Positions 9,765 to 18,328 of a stretch of 64,000 nt of DNA are shown here, piece after piece. The stretch spans positions 124,001-188,000 of the forward strand of contig JAWBQJ010000001.1 of the NCBI GenBank assembly GCA_038845865.1. The letters are read 5' to 3'. A program made the position numbers and the translations under genes. The number at the start of each line of letters is the position of its first letter. The stretch's first letter is position 1. Below the pieces are notes generated by a model, which was not told where the DNA came from, did no database searches, and saw only the letters and a program-made list of their open reading frames with translations. The stretch is from Desulfurococcaceae archaeon (GTDB lineage: Archaea; Thermoproteota; Thermoprotei_A; Sulfolobales; Desulfurococcaceae).

Positions 9765-11537
9765 ATGAAGAGTCTAATTGCTTCCCTATTAGTAATTTCA
9801 ACCATTCTAGCGCTACCCGCTATTAGCCCTATAAGCACAGAGTGGCCTTGGACTAGTAATGAAGAGCCATTTCCATGGCTTGATTACTTAGCCAGCTTGA
9901 CGACAGAAAGGAATGTAAGGCTGGTTATCTTGACGAGACACGAACAATCAATACAAACCCTTACGAGAATAATGTTCTTGAACTCGCCGGTAGCCAAGAA
10001 ACTAGGTATAACCGAAGTTCAGTTTGTGTATTATCCTGCCGAACTGTGGCCCGATCGCATCGAAAGCGCTAAGAAGCAGGGAATATCAATAGATGTGGCG
10101 TGGGGTGGAGGTCCAACGCTATTCAACATACTCGATGACGCCGGTTACTTAATGCCCATAAACCCACAACAGTATCCAGAGCACTATGCGGTAACGTACG
10201 AACTGAGTAAAGTGCCCAAAACAGTGGCGGGCGCTGAGACCTACAAGGTTGACCTTCAAGGTAATGTAAGATGGATTGGTGCAAGCATAAGTAGCTTCGG
10301 TTTCACTGTAAACCGTGATGTATTAGCGAGGTATGGATTGCCAATGGCCAAGTCGTGGAGCGACCTCGCAGATCCTGAGTACGCTAGGTATCTCCCGGCA
10401 GTACCGCTAATAGGCATAGCAGATCCAACTCTCAGCACCAGTAACTTGAGGATCTTCGAAATAATACTGCAGGCCAAGGGATGGGAAGAAGGGTGGAAGA
10501 TACTAACACTAATGGCCGCCAATTCGAGAGTTTATCCAGGCAGCGGTGACGCCAGAGATGCGGTAATAAAGGGAGACGTGGCTATCGCCACGACGATAGA
10601 CTTTTACGGCTATATGGCGGTGAACATAAACCCTGATTGTGTTTACATCGCACCGGAAGGGGAAACTATAGTGAACTCTGATCCGATAGCGATCATAAGC
10701 ATTACCAAGTACCCCGTTCACGCAGCCGCCTTCGTGGCGTGGGTTTTAAGTGAGTTTGGTGGACAACAAGTATGGCTTAACAAGGACATTAACAGAATAC
10801 CGATTAACCCGAAGACGTTTGAAACTAGTGAAGGGGCCAGTAGGCCGGATTTGAAGAAGGCATTTGAAACTCTCACCACGCTCAGGGGAATAGTGTTCAA
10901 TGAAACCTTGTCATCTAGCTGGGTTAACTCCGTAATGTACTATTTTAAAGCAACACTGGTAAACGCTCACGAAGATCTACAAGCTGTATGGGCACAGGTG
11001 GCTAGTGCGTATCTTGAGGGAAGGATTACAAAAGAATGGTTTGATTACCTGGTGTATGAGTTGTCAAAGCCATTAAGATTCACTGATCCCGTATCCGGCC
11101 AGGAAGCTAAGTTTACCCTAGAGTATGCAATACTTGTAAATACCAAGTTGAAGGAAGGCCCCGTGTATCAGGCGTTAATGTCTGCATGGGAGTCCGGTGC
11201 GAGGACGAAGTATAAAAACGTTCTCACGCTACTTAATAAAGCAGTTAGCGGAGAACCTATACCTACAGTAACGACAACTACTACGCAGACAGCTACTACG
11301 ACGCCTACTACGACCGCAGAAACCTGGACATCAATCACAACGACACCTACATCCACATCTATCGCTCCCGAAACAACAATAATAACCTCTCCCGCGACAC
11401 CGCCAACAGCGCCCATCACTACACCGCCTACCACACCACCTACTGGACAGCCCGAAGGGATATCACCAACGTTATTAATACTTGTAGGCGTACTGGTAGT
11501 AGTCATCATTATTATGGTACTATTGAGAAGGAGGTGA
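9765..11537 (+). CDS. ABC transporter substrate-binding protein, membrane anchored
   Basis: A family-1-type extracellular binding protein of the Fe(III)/sugar-phosphate/thiamine/phosphonate cluster (AfuA/FbpA/ThiB/PhnS-like), judged from the fold pattern (VDVAWGGGPTLFNIL-like segment, LARYGLPMAKSWSDLADPEY, AFVAWVLSEFGG). It has a signal peptide (residues 1-20), a two-lobed binding domain, a helical extension, a Thr/Pro-rich stalk (about 500-560) and a C-terminal membrane helix with an RRR tail. Tethering instead of a lipid anchor is common in archaea. The permease and ATPase follow directly. The ligand cannot be read from the sequence; the two phosphoesterases around the operon favour an organophosphate or phosphonate, but iron or thiamine remain possible. 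Confidence 0.8.
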   Translation: MKSLIASLLVISTILALPAISPISTEWPWTSNEEPFPWLDYLASLTTERNVRLVILTRHEQSIQTLTRIMFLNSPVAKKLGITEVQFVYYPAELWPDRIESAKKQGISIDVAWGGGPTLFNILDDAGYLMPINPQQYPEHYAVTYELSKVPKTVAGAETYKVDLQGNVRWIGASISSFGFTVNRDVLARYGLPMAKSWSDLADPEYARYLPAVPLIGIADPTLSTSNLRIFEIILQAKGWEEGWKILTLMAANSRVYPGSGDARDAVIKGDVAIATTIDFYGYMAVNINPDCVYIAPEGETIVNSDPIAIISITKYPVHAAAFVAWVLSEFGGQQVWLNKDINRIPINPKTFETSEGASRPDLKKAFETLTTLRGIVFNETLSSSWVNSVMYYFKATLVNAHEDLQAVWAQVASAYLEGRITKEWFDYLVYELSKPLRFTDPVSGQEAKFTLEYAILVNTKLKEGPVYQALMSAWESGARTKYKNVLTLLNKAVSGEPIPTVTTTTTQTATTTPTTTAETWTSITTTPTSTSIAPETTIITSPATPPTAPITTPPTTPPTGQPEGISPTLLILVGVLVVVIIIMVLLRRR

Positions 11538-11659
11538 CATTGCCGCTTAGACATTAGAGTCCACGTACCCGCTTTTTGCCTAGTCCTTACTGCCAAACAC
11601 GAAGTTTTAAAGCCGTTATCGGTAGAGACTCTAAGGGTAGAGTGGGGTTTGTTTAGGCC

Positions 11660-13891
11660 TTGAAGAGCCCTGGATTTAAGGATCTTTCACTAGGCGGGGT
11701 GTTACTGGCATTACTGTGTTTAATTAGCTATGAAATATTACCCGAAGTAGAGGCGGTCATGTACTCATATGTACTATGGGTTGTTGCCCTAGTATACGGG
11801 CTTTTGCTACTAAACCGCGGATTCAATTATTATAGGATCAAGTATAGCTTCTCACTTACATTCATAGCCGTGGTAATCGCGCTCTACGAGATCATCGTTT
11901 TATTGACTGGCGCCACGGAGTTACTACAAGCAATAGCTATCGGTTTAACACCGTATTTGAGTGTAGCGTTATTCGGTTCCCTACGTGAGAGGATCCAAGC
12001 GACGAAAGAGCGAATTAAAATCATGAAAACACCTGTTCCGCTTTTGAGACGCATTAAAGCCACTTTATACCAGCTTGACACAACATTATGGTCTTTCATG
12101 ATCTTCGGATTTGCTTACTTAATGGTGTTTATGCTAGTGCCGATATTACTCGTCCTACTTCAATCATTCACACCGCCAACTGGAGGTGAGTGGTGGATGA
12201 ACTTCTACAATGTTTTAAGAACTAGCAGTTACGTGAGGTTCAAACCGCTAGTTACTCAACCCTACTCGATCGTTAACTTGCCTGGAGGTGAATGTATTAT
12301 TGTACTGAGAGGCATCGATTACGGCCCAGTACTAAATAGCCTAATAGTAGCGTCCGTGGTCACAGCCGTTGCAACCGTATTGGGTGTCTTTATAGCATAT
12401 GTCCTGGCACGTTACAGGTTTCCTGGCCATACTTTAACCAGGATATTGGCCATAGTGCCGTTATTCAACACACCATTTGTGAACGCATATGTAGTTAAGT
12501 TACTGTGGAGTGAGGGCGGCCCCGTTTCAATACTACTAAGGCCTGTTTTAGGTTGCGCTTTAAAAATAGATAGTCTTCTAGGTGTCATGATAACGCAAAT
12601 AATGTCGTTTTACCCGATAGTATACCTTAACGCGTATACCGCGTTCATAAATGTAGATCCCTCAACGGAAGAGCAGGCTGAAAACCTTGGAGCTAAAGGC
12701 TTTCGGATTTTCAGGACGGTCACGTTACCACTAGCACTTCCGGGTATAGTTGCAGGTTCGACGCTCGTATTCGTGTTCAGTCTCGAGGATCTGGGTGCAC
12801 CAATAGTTTTCAACGAGAAACGTCTCATGAGCTACAGGATATATGATGGACTTATCACCGCTCATGGGGTTATATCACCGGAAATAGCGGCACTGGGCGT
12901 TGTCTTGTTGTTAGCGGCTCTCATAGCGTTTCTAGCCATTAGGAACTATGTGAGTATGCGTAGCTATGCCATGATAAGTCGCGGAGGTAGGTGGAATCCG
13001 AGGATAAAAAAGCCAGGGATCTCCGGTTCACTATTAATATACCTCGTAGTAGTACCATTAATACTGTTCGCTATGCTTCCACAAATAGGCGTCATCCTAA
13101 TGTCCCTTGACATACTTAAACCATATGTTCGTGGAGGCAACCTCGTAATCGAGCTGTCCAGCGATCCCCTGAAATACATTAAAAAGGCACTTTCGGACCC
13201 GGCTATTTACAGGTACATTATCAACACGCTTACGTACGCCGGTATATCAGTCGTCATAGCTGTTTTCCTAGCTGTCTGCGTTGGCTACAGCGTTAACAGG
13301 CTCAAGGTAAAATATGTACCCAGTATACTGGACTCCCTGGCAACCGCACCGCTTGCAATACCTGGACTAGTGTTCGCGCTAGGGTACTATGTAATGTTTA
13401 CGCGTTTTGCTGAACTGTTGCCTCGAGACATGGCCGTGAGGTTCAGCCCCGCTAGCGTGGCGTTCGAAGCATGGATTATATTTATATTGGCCTTTAGCGT
13501 AAGGAGGCTTCCCTACGTTGTACGATCGGTGTTTGCTGGATTCCAGCAAGTACACGGAAGCTTAGAGGAGACGGCCATGAACCTTGGCGCGTCGAGGTAT
13601 AAGGTAATATTTGGTGTAATAATGCCGTTCATCATAGGCTACGTACTGAGCGGTGCTTTAATAGGCTTCATATACATGGCCACAGAAGTAACAACAAGCA
13701 TTACTTTTGGGGGTATAAGAGAAGATCAGGCGCCACTAACATTCTACATGAAGCAACAATTCATCGGTGGCGCGGGTGAGGGGCCTTACTTAGCAGCGGC
13801 TATGGGCACGTTGCTAATACTGATCCAGTTGATCGTCGTCGTGATCGTGGTGTATATATTTAAGCAGAGGTACGCGTTTGTAGGCGTATAG
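11660..13891 (+). CDS. ABC importer permease, two fused permease domains
   Basis: A 743-aa polytopic membrane protein carrying two binding-protein-dependent permease domains in tandem, as in FbpB and ThiP. Each half has its EAA loop for docking the ATPase: EEQAENLGAKGFRIFRTV near residue 340 and EETAMNLGASRYKVIFGV near 640. The first 110 residues add three or four extra hydrophobic helices not needed for the core permease fold. The gene starts at TTG 11660 after its own TATA-like TTTTAAAG (about 11602), so it may also be transcribed separately from the binding protein. The ATPase gene begins 10 bases after its stop. Confidence 0.88.
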   Translation: MKSPGFKDLSLGGVLLALLCLISYEILPEVEAVMYSYVLWVVALVYGLLLLNRGFNYYRIKYSFSLTFIAVVIALYEIIVLLTGATELLQAIAIGLTPYLSVALFGSLRERIQATKERIKIMKTPVPLLRRIKATLYQLDTTLWSFMIFGFAYLMVFMLVPILLVLLQSFTPPTGGEWWMNFYNVLRTSSYVRFKPLVTQPYSIVNLPGGECIIVLRGIDYGPVLNSLIVASVVTAVATVLGVFIAYVLARYRFPGHTLTRILAIVPLFNTPFVNAYVVKLLWSEGGPVSILLRPVLGCALKIDSLLGVMITQIMSFYPIVYLNAYTAFINVDPSTEEQAENLGAKGFRIFRTVTLPLALPGIVAGSTLVFVFSLEDLGAPIVFNEKRLMSYRIYDGLITAHGVISPEIAALGVVLLLAALIAFLAIRNYVSMRSYAMISRGGRWNPRIKKPGISGSLLIYLVVVPLILFAMLPQIGVILMSLDILKPYVRGGNLVIELSSDPLKYIKKALSDPAIYRYIINTLTYAGISVVIAVFLAVCVGYSVNRLKVKYVPSILDSLATAPLAIPGLVFALGYYVMFTRFAELLPRDMAVRFSPASVAFEAWIIFILAFSVRRLPYVVRSVFAGFQQVHGSLEETAMNLGASRYKVIFGVIMPFIIGYVLSGALIGFIYMATEVTTSITFGGIREDQAPLTFYMKQQFIGGAGEGPYLAAAMGTLLILIQLIVVVIVVYIFKQRYAFVGV

Positions 13892-13901
13892 GGTGCTTTA
13901 A

Positions 13902-14984
13902 ATGACACGGGTAACCCTTGAAGGGGTATCAAAGTACTATAGCAATGTAGTTGCGGTCGAAGAAGCAACCTTCACTGTCGAGAAAGGCGAGTTTTTCACC
14001 CTTCTCGGGCCTAGTGGTTGTGGCAAGACGACAACGCTTAGAATCATAGCCGGGTTTGAAGTGCCAGATAAAGGTAGAGTTTACTTCGATGACGAGGACG
14101 TTACGTTCTTAAAGCCCTATAAAAGAAACACCGCAATGGTTTTTCAGAACTACGCCCTATGGCCTCATATGACTGTTTTCGAAAACGTTGCTTACGGGCT
14201 CAAGATAAGGAAAAAAGAGCTTGGATTAACAAGCGAAGAAATCGAGAAAAGGGTTAAATGGGCCCTTGAACTGGTTAAGCTCGAAGGGCTGGAGAACAGG
14301 TATCCCTTACAGCTTAGTGGTGGGCAGCAGCAAAGAGTTGCACTTGCTAGGGCGCTTGTCGTCCAGCCGAGAGTGCTACTTTTAGATGAACCTTTAAGTA
14401 ATCTTGATGCCAAGTTGAGAATAGAGATGAGAGAAGAACTTAAGAAGTTACAAAAATCCCTCGGGATAACGACAATCTACGTCACACATGACCAGCTAGA
14501 GGCCATGAGCATGTCAGATAGAATAGCCATTATGAACAAAGGTAAAATAGTCCAGATAGGTGCCCCTCGCGAGCTGTACTTCCAGCCAAGGTCGCTCTTC
14601 GTAGCGGACTTTCTCGGGAGGAGCAGTATTTACAGGGGCAAAGTGCTCGAACAACGTAACCACGAAGTAAAAGTTCACCTAGAAGACACGGATATCGTCT
14701 TGAAGGGTGTGGTGTTCGAAACGCCGCTACCGGAGAAGGTCGCGGTTGTAATCAGGCCTGAAATAGTAAGAGTGGGAGACAGCGTAACGGATGTCGAAGA
14801 TACCGTTATAAAAGGTGTCTTGGAGTTTGCCATGTTCACTGGCGAGAAGATTGAAGGAAGACTTAAAGTAGGCGAGCTCAGGTTACTGGTCTACATACCA
14901 AACTACATGAACGTTTCAGTAGGCAACGAGCTTGTAGTCACGATACCCTGGAGAAACACGATCGTGCTTCCTCTCGTAGAGTAG
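13902..14984 (+). CDS. ABC importer ATPase (FbpC/MalK-like)
   Basis: A 360-aa ATPase energising the permease encoded just upstream. It shows Walker A (GPSGCGKTTTLR near 38), Q-loop FQNYALWPHMTV, signature LSGGQQQRVALARAL, Walker B VLLLDEPLSNLDAKLR, H-loop YVTHDQLEAMS, and a C-terminal TOBE-like domain (about 235-360) as in the MalK/PotA/FbpC group. It ends four bases before the converging stop of the next gene. The family is certain; the substrate is unknown, as for the rest of the system. Confidence 0.92.
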   Translation: MTRVTLEGVSKYYSNVVAVEEATFTVEKGEFFTLLGPSGCGKTTTLRIIAGFEVPDKGRVYFDDEDVTFLKPYKRNTAMVFQNYALWPHMTVFENVAYGLKIRKKELGLTSEEIEKRVKWALELVKLEGLENRYPLQLSGGQQQRVALARALVVQPRVLLLDEPLSNLDAKLRIEMREELKKLQKSLGITTIYVTHDQLEAMSMSDRIAIMNKGKIVQIGAPRELYFQPRSLFVADFLGRSSIYRGKVLEQRNHEVKVHLEDTDIVLKGVVFETPLPEKVAVVIRPEIVRVGDSVTDVEDTVIKGVLEFAMFTGEKIEGRLKVGELRLLVYIPNYMNVSVGNELVVTIPWRNTIVLPLVE

Positions 14985-14987
14985 TAG

Positions 14988-15578
14988 CTAGGCTAATTTC
15001 TCCGCCGTCCAGCCTCCATTACTGGTCCTAGTAGCTCGGTGAACGCTCTTTTTTAAGTACACGCCTTCAGCCCTATAAGTTGTGATGTATATCGTTTCGC
15101 GCGTGATCTCCAATACCACGAACGAGGGCATATAGCTACCTCCACCACCGCCCCATACACCAGTGAGGGAGCCAGGGTTTATCAGGAGCTCCTTGCCGGT
15201 AGACCCCACTTTGACGAAGTCTGCATGGGTATGTCCTGAGATGAGCACGCTTACACCTAGGGAATGTGCGATTTTAGTAAGCCTTACTACGTCCCCACGG
15301 GGATAGAAACCGTCTCCGTGATGTACGCCTATCGTGCACTTTTCGACCTCAAAAATGGCTGTTTTTGGTAATGGTAAGTAATCCATGTTACCCCTGACAA
15401 CGTAGACTCGGTTACTGAGGCTTCTAATCCACTTTAAAATGCTTTCACTGGTAAGGTCACCTGTGAACACTACTGCATCCCATGGCATGGAGGAGTCGAT
15501 GACCTCCTTTAGAGCCCTCGGTATGTCGTTAGCTCTATCAGGTATGTGCGTGTCACCTATTACAAGTACGCGCACCAC
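14988..15578 (-). CDS. YfcE/MJ0936-type phosphodiesterase
   Basis: A 196-aa cytoplasmic metallophosphoesterase of the small YfcE/Vps29-like class. All metal-site motifs are present: GDTHIPD, GDLTSE, GNMD, a His in VHHGDG, and the GHTH pair. Members hydrolyse model phosphodiesters such as bis-pNPP; natural substrates are mostly unknown. There is no signal peptide, so it acts inside the cell. It converges on the ABC ATPase gene with only three bases between them, putting a second phosphoesterase beside the surface block. Two adjacent GTG codons begin the frame; either could be the start. Confidence 0.85.
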   Translation of the reverse strand: MVRVLVIGDTHIPDRANDIPRALKEVIDSSMPWDAVVFTGDLTSESILKWIRSLSNRVYVVRGNMDYLPLPKTAIFEVEKCTIGVHHGDGFYPRGDVVRLTKIAHSLGVSVLISGHTHADFVKVGSTGKELLINPGSLTGVWGGGGGSYMPSFVVLEITRETIYITTYRAEGVYLKKSVHRATRTSNGGWTAEKLA

Positions 15579-15665
15579 GCTAATCAGCCGGGTAAGTAAT
15601 CTTCACCGCTCAAGCCGGAGGTAACTCATCACGTGCATTTGATAAAGTGATTTTCACTTATAAGT

Positions 15666-16388
15666 CTACTTGATATACTCCTCAGCCTTCTTCGCGAACA
15701 AGTAGTTTAGTGGAAACGGCACGAGAAGATACAATAGCGCCTTAAAATCGCTAGTTCTCAGCGTCTTTAAAACATTTATACCATCCCCATTGCCCTCTAG
15801 GTAGCCTTTTAGAATGAACTCTATTACTCTTCCACTCATATCCGTATTCAGTGCTTTAACGTAGCCTTCCATGAACAGCGTTGAGGCTAAAACCAGCAAA
15901 TCCCAGGCAGCGTATTCGGGGTTATACTCGTTTATGGCCTGTTCGGCGTCTACGATGTAGACACGATCACCTTGGTACACGAAATTAGATATCTTGGTAT
16001 CGCCTAGAACCCAGCCACTTTCATGGCATGAACCCATACCACGACCAAGCTCGAAGTGTACGCTACAAGGAGCATTATAGTTATACACTTTACCCTTAAC
16101 AAATTCTCTTACTATTTTCACCCTTCCATAGTCAACTAGTAGCAGTTCAGGCCTGTGAAAGCACTTAAACGCCCTCCTCATGAACGAGACTTCGCGCTTT
16201 AACCTCTCTACAGGTTCGAACTTAAATGGGTATATTCCCATTGCAATATTAGATAGCGTAACAATATACCACTTTAGTAAACCGATTTCAGAGGCATAGT
16301 CCTTGACCACGTACATTTTACCATCAACAACAACTAATCTTGACTGCTTCGATAAGGTGTCCAGCACGTTAACTAGATTAAGTTTCAT
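15666..16388 (-). CDS. Atypical protein-kinase-fold protein (Bud32/RIO/APH-like)
   Basis: A 240-aa compact kinase-like protein with no hit I can name. Recognisable elements are Lys29 in VVKDY (the ATP-anchoring Lys), Glu66 in a following helix, a catalytic-loop equivalent GDTKISNF (Asp130, Asn135), and a metal-binding Asp147 in YIVDAEQ in place of DFG. This spacing resembles Bud32, RIO and aminoglycoside-phosphotransferase folds. The usual HGD becomes LGD, so the first His is missing. An AGGTG Shine-Dalgarno sequence precedes ATG 16388, and a palindromic TATA-like element lies at 16421-16436. The substrate could be protein or small molecule; the neighbours do not say. Confidence 0.6.
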   Translation of the reverse strand: MKLNLVNVLDTLSKQSRLVVVDGKMYVVKDYASEIGLLKWYIVTLSNIAMGIYPFKFEPVERLKREVSFMRRAFKCFHRPELLLVDYGRVKIVREFVKGKVYNYNAPCSVHFELGRGMGSCHESGWVLGDTKISNFVYQGDRVYIVDAEQAINEYNPEYAAWDLLVLASTLFMEGYVKALNTDMSGRVIEFILKGYLEGNGDGINVLKTLRTSDFKALLYLLVPFPLNYLFAKKAEEYIK

Positions 16389-16463
16389 GGAAACACCTAG
16401 AGATAACGATGCCCAGTCATTCCTATAAGTATATAGGGGTTCACAGGATTTAACTTTAGTGGT

Positions 16464-16526
16464 GGGTGAAGAGGCCTAGGAGAGAGCCTTTGCTCATCCG
16501 CTCCACTTCGGGAGTGTTGCAAAGGC
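16464..16526. ncRNA. Candidate structured RNA in intergenic region
   Basis: The 309-base gap between 16389 and 16697 holds no convincing gene, but this segment can fold two ways. Fold A pairs 16464-16475 with 16486-16499 (12 bp, one 2-nt bulge, two G-U pairs). Fold B pairs 16486-16493 with 16519-16526 (8 bp perfect) around an inner stem 16499-16504 / 16511-16516 (6 bp, one G-U). The two folds share 16486-16499 and exclude each other. A strong TATA (TATATATAATA on the minus strand, 16598-16607) points into the segment with no good ORF behind it. The strand is not settled. It matches no RNA family I know. Confidence 0.35.
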
Positions 16527-16697
16527 ATCATGTTTGAATATTTCAGCAAGAGGGCTATATATGTCTGTACTAACTGTTTTTCCATAAAAGTTTTTGTATT
16601 ATATATAGATCGTTAGAGTTGCATAAAAACATCATTTTATTTTTGTATAATTAGTATCATGAATGGATAATTTAAGTAATGGAATGGTATTACTCAC

Positions 16698-17027
16698 ATG
16701 GTGAAATTGTTGACAACGCTTTTTGATAGTTCAATCAACAGATCCACTACTAGAGGTATTATTATTGAGATACCACTAAAGCCGCGAAAAAGGATGATTT
16801 CGCTTAGAATAGACGAAGACGCGCTCATGGCAGTTGACAAGTTCGTTGCTCTCACAGGTGAATATTCGCGAACACTGCTCATAACCAAAGTAATTGAGGC
16901 CCTTGCTGAGGGTCTTAGAAGAACAGGTTATAACGCCACTAGCTTAGAGCTGAAGTTTACAGCAAAAAATCCGGTTAGCGGTGAAGATACCGTTATAAGT
17001 ATAGTGTTACCGTTGAAGAAGAAGTAG
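16698..17027 (+). CDS. Small ribbon-helix-helix-like protein
   Basis: A 109-aa protein whose centre (about 30-75) has the pattern of a MetJ/Arc/CopG ribbon-helix-helix: a basic strand RMISLRIDEDAL, then two helices (MAVDKFVAL and SRTLLITKVIEALAEGL). A C-terminal beta-rich tail ends in KKK. Such proteins dimerise and bind DNA, often as local repressors. TTTAAGTA at about 16671 lies at leaderless distance from ATG 16698, and there is no Shine-Dalgarno sequence. It converges on the winged-helix gene at 17033 with five bases between them. No toxin partner is adjacent, so an antitoxin role is not supported. Confidence 0.6.
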   Translation: MVKLLTTLFDSSINRSTTRGIIIEIPLKPRKRMISLRIDEDALMAVDKFVALTGEYSRTLLITKVIEALAEGLRRTGYNATSLELKFTAKNPVSGEDTVISIVLPLKKK

Positions 17028-17032
17028 TAACC

Positions 17033-17425
17033 CTATGCCTGCTTCTTGGACTTTATGAAACCAAGTATTATCCTGACTATATCGGCTGGTAGGCTTATCA
17101 TATGTGCTAACTGCTCGGGTGTTATGGAATCTCCGTATAGGCTGTAATACTGCTGGACGGCATATATGGGCTCCATGTAGTATATTCTCCTACCTTCCTT
17201 GATCTTCGCTATTATACCCAGTTTATTTAGCTTAGCCAGGTACCTTGACTCTATTGTTCTCGCCCGTCCAGTGTACTTGGCTACATCGTCTGCTGTGACC
17301 CGCTTTAAAGCGATAACTGCGTCTAAGGTCTTCAACGTAGGTGGCGTTATTATTATTCCGCGCTTAACTAGAAACCTTATGTCATATATGCCGCAGAATT
17401 CCTGTGCTTCAGACACGAACATCAC
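17033..17425 (-). CDS. Winged-helix transcriptional regulator
   Basis: A 130-aa DNA-binding protein. Residues about 30-90 show a winged helix-turn-helix: LKTLDAVIALKRVTADDVAK, recognition helix around ARTIESRYLAKLNKLG, then a basic wing KIKEGRRIYYME. The C-terminal 40 residues are helical and may mediate dimerisation. The first two codons are GTG GTG-like alternatives (GTG 17425, ATG 17422), with a TATA-like GTTTATTAA about 25 bases before, suggesting a leaderless start at 17422. The target is unknown. The gene is divergent from a candidate small ORF at 17491 and the DUF47 gene. Confidence 0.65.
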   Translation of the reverse strand: MMFVSEAQEFCGIYDIRFLVKRGIIITPPTLKTLDAVIALKRVTADDVAKYTGRARTIESRYLAKLNKLGIIAKIKEGRRIYYMEPIYAVQQYYSLYGDSITPEQLAHMISLPADIVRIILGFIKSKKQA

Positions 17426-17490
17426 CTGTCCCTGATAACTTGCCCGAGGTTAATAAACCCTTAAATGGATATTTTATCGAGTAATTGAAC

Positions 17491-17631
17491 ATGGCTCTCA
17501 AAATACGCAACATTGCCGTTCATCAATTAGTTACAGTACTCAAGTACTTTCCGGGATTGTTATGCTCGATGACGCGTCAGTACGGCAAAAGCTACTCAAT
17601 TCAACGTTTAAACACTATTAAGGTACATTAA
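17491..17631 (+). CDS. Candidate 46-aa leaderless small protein
   Basis: An ATG-started frame of 46 codons, rich in basic and aliphatic residues (starts MALKIRNIAVHQLV, ends NTIKVH). A CTTAAATG TATA-like element is centred near 17463, about 27 bases before the ATG, where a leaderless start would be. It fills most of the 224-base gap between 17425 and 17649. No family is recognised and length alone gives weak support; the frame could be chance. Confidence 0.3.
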   Translation: MALKIRNIAVHQLVTVLKYFPGLLCSMTRQYGKSYSIQRLNTIKVH

Positions 17632-17667
17632 TAGGTACAACTATATGTAGTGCTTGAGGTGTTTGTT

Positions 17668-18324
17668 GTGCGTATTGCGGGTGGCAGGCTTCTCGAAGAA
17701 GTAATTAGTGAAATAGAGATTCACGCTTCACTAATTCAAACTGGCGTGAATATGCTTGACAAGATAGTTAAAGAGTATTCTACTCTGAGCCCAGACGAGT
17801 TGGGCGCACTCTATAATGAACTAGATAGCCTGGAAGAACAGGGCGATGAGTACAAGAGGAGGTTGATGAACTTTCTTAAAGCAAGTCACATTCACCCAGA
17901 AGATAGAGAGGACTTTCTCCGCTTAGTATTTACAATGGATGAGGTACTTGGCCTTTCTAAGGCCGTTGCTAAGAAGTTTCTGGTATTTAAGCACTTGAAC
18001 ATTACTATTCCTCAAGGCGTATACGATCAGCTTGTTAGAATCATTGAGAAGTCCGTGGAGGCTGTAAACAACGTTAAAAAACTCATTGAATCGCTTCGAG
18101 GAGAACACGCAGAAGTAGTCGAGCTCGCCCATAAAGTAGAAGAACTCGAGGAGGAAGTAGACGAAATAAGGCTTAATGCTCTCGAGGAGCTTTACAAGGT
18201 GTGTTTACTAGGCTATGATGTAGTGTGCATAGCGTTACCGGTAGTGATAGATGACGCCGAGACTATAACGGATAAGTGCGAGGAGGTTGCAGATATATAT
18301 AGACTCCACCTGGTTTCAAGGTGA
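17668..18324 (+). CDS. DUF47/PhoU-like helical protein
   Basis: A 218-aa all-helical protein of the DUF47 family, which is related to PhoU and often occurs with PiT-type phosphate transporters. The long amphipathic helices (QTGVNMLDKIVKEY, EHAEVVELAHKVEELEEE) and the closing helix with DDAETITDKCEEVAD fit the family's metal-binding E/DxxxD repeats. I place the start at GTG 17668 because TTGAGGTG ends seven bases before it; GTG 17650 gives six more residues. No phosphate transporter is adjacent; the next gene overlaps its translation signals. The regulatory role in phosphate uptake is inferred from the family. Confidence 0.7.
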   Translation: MRIAGGRLLEEVISEIEIHASLIQTGVNMLDKIVKEYSTLSPDELGALYNELDSLEEQGDEYKRRLMNFLKASHIHPEDREDFLRLVFTMDEVLGLSKAVAKKFLVFKHLNITIPQGVYDQLVRIIEKSVEAVNNVKKLIESLRGEHAEVVELAHKVEELEEEVDEIRLNALEELYKVCLLGYDVVCIALPVVIDDAETITDKCEEVADIYRLHLVSR

Positions 18325-18328
18325 GGCC

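Noticed and set aside
11168-11596. 142-aa minus-strand frame rich in Val and Gly
   Set aside because: It is the mirror of the Thr/Pro-rich stalk of the binding protein; low complexity keeps both strands open.
16397-16585. 62-aa minus-strand frame in the gap before the kinase-like gene
   Set aside because: It covers the two-fold RNA segment, its start lies upstream of the expected transcription start from the TATA at 16598-16607, and the residues look random.
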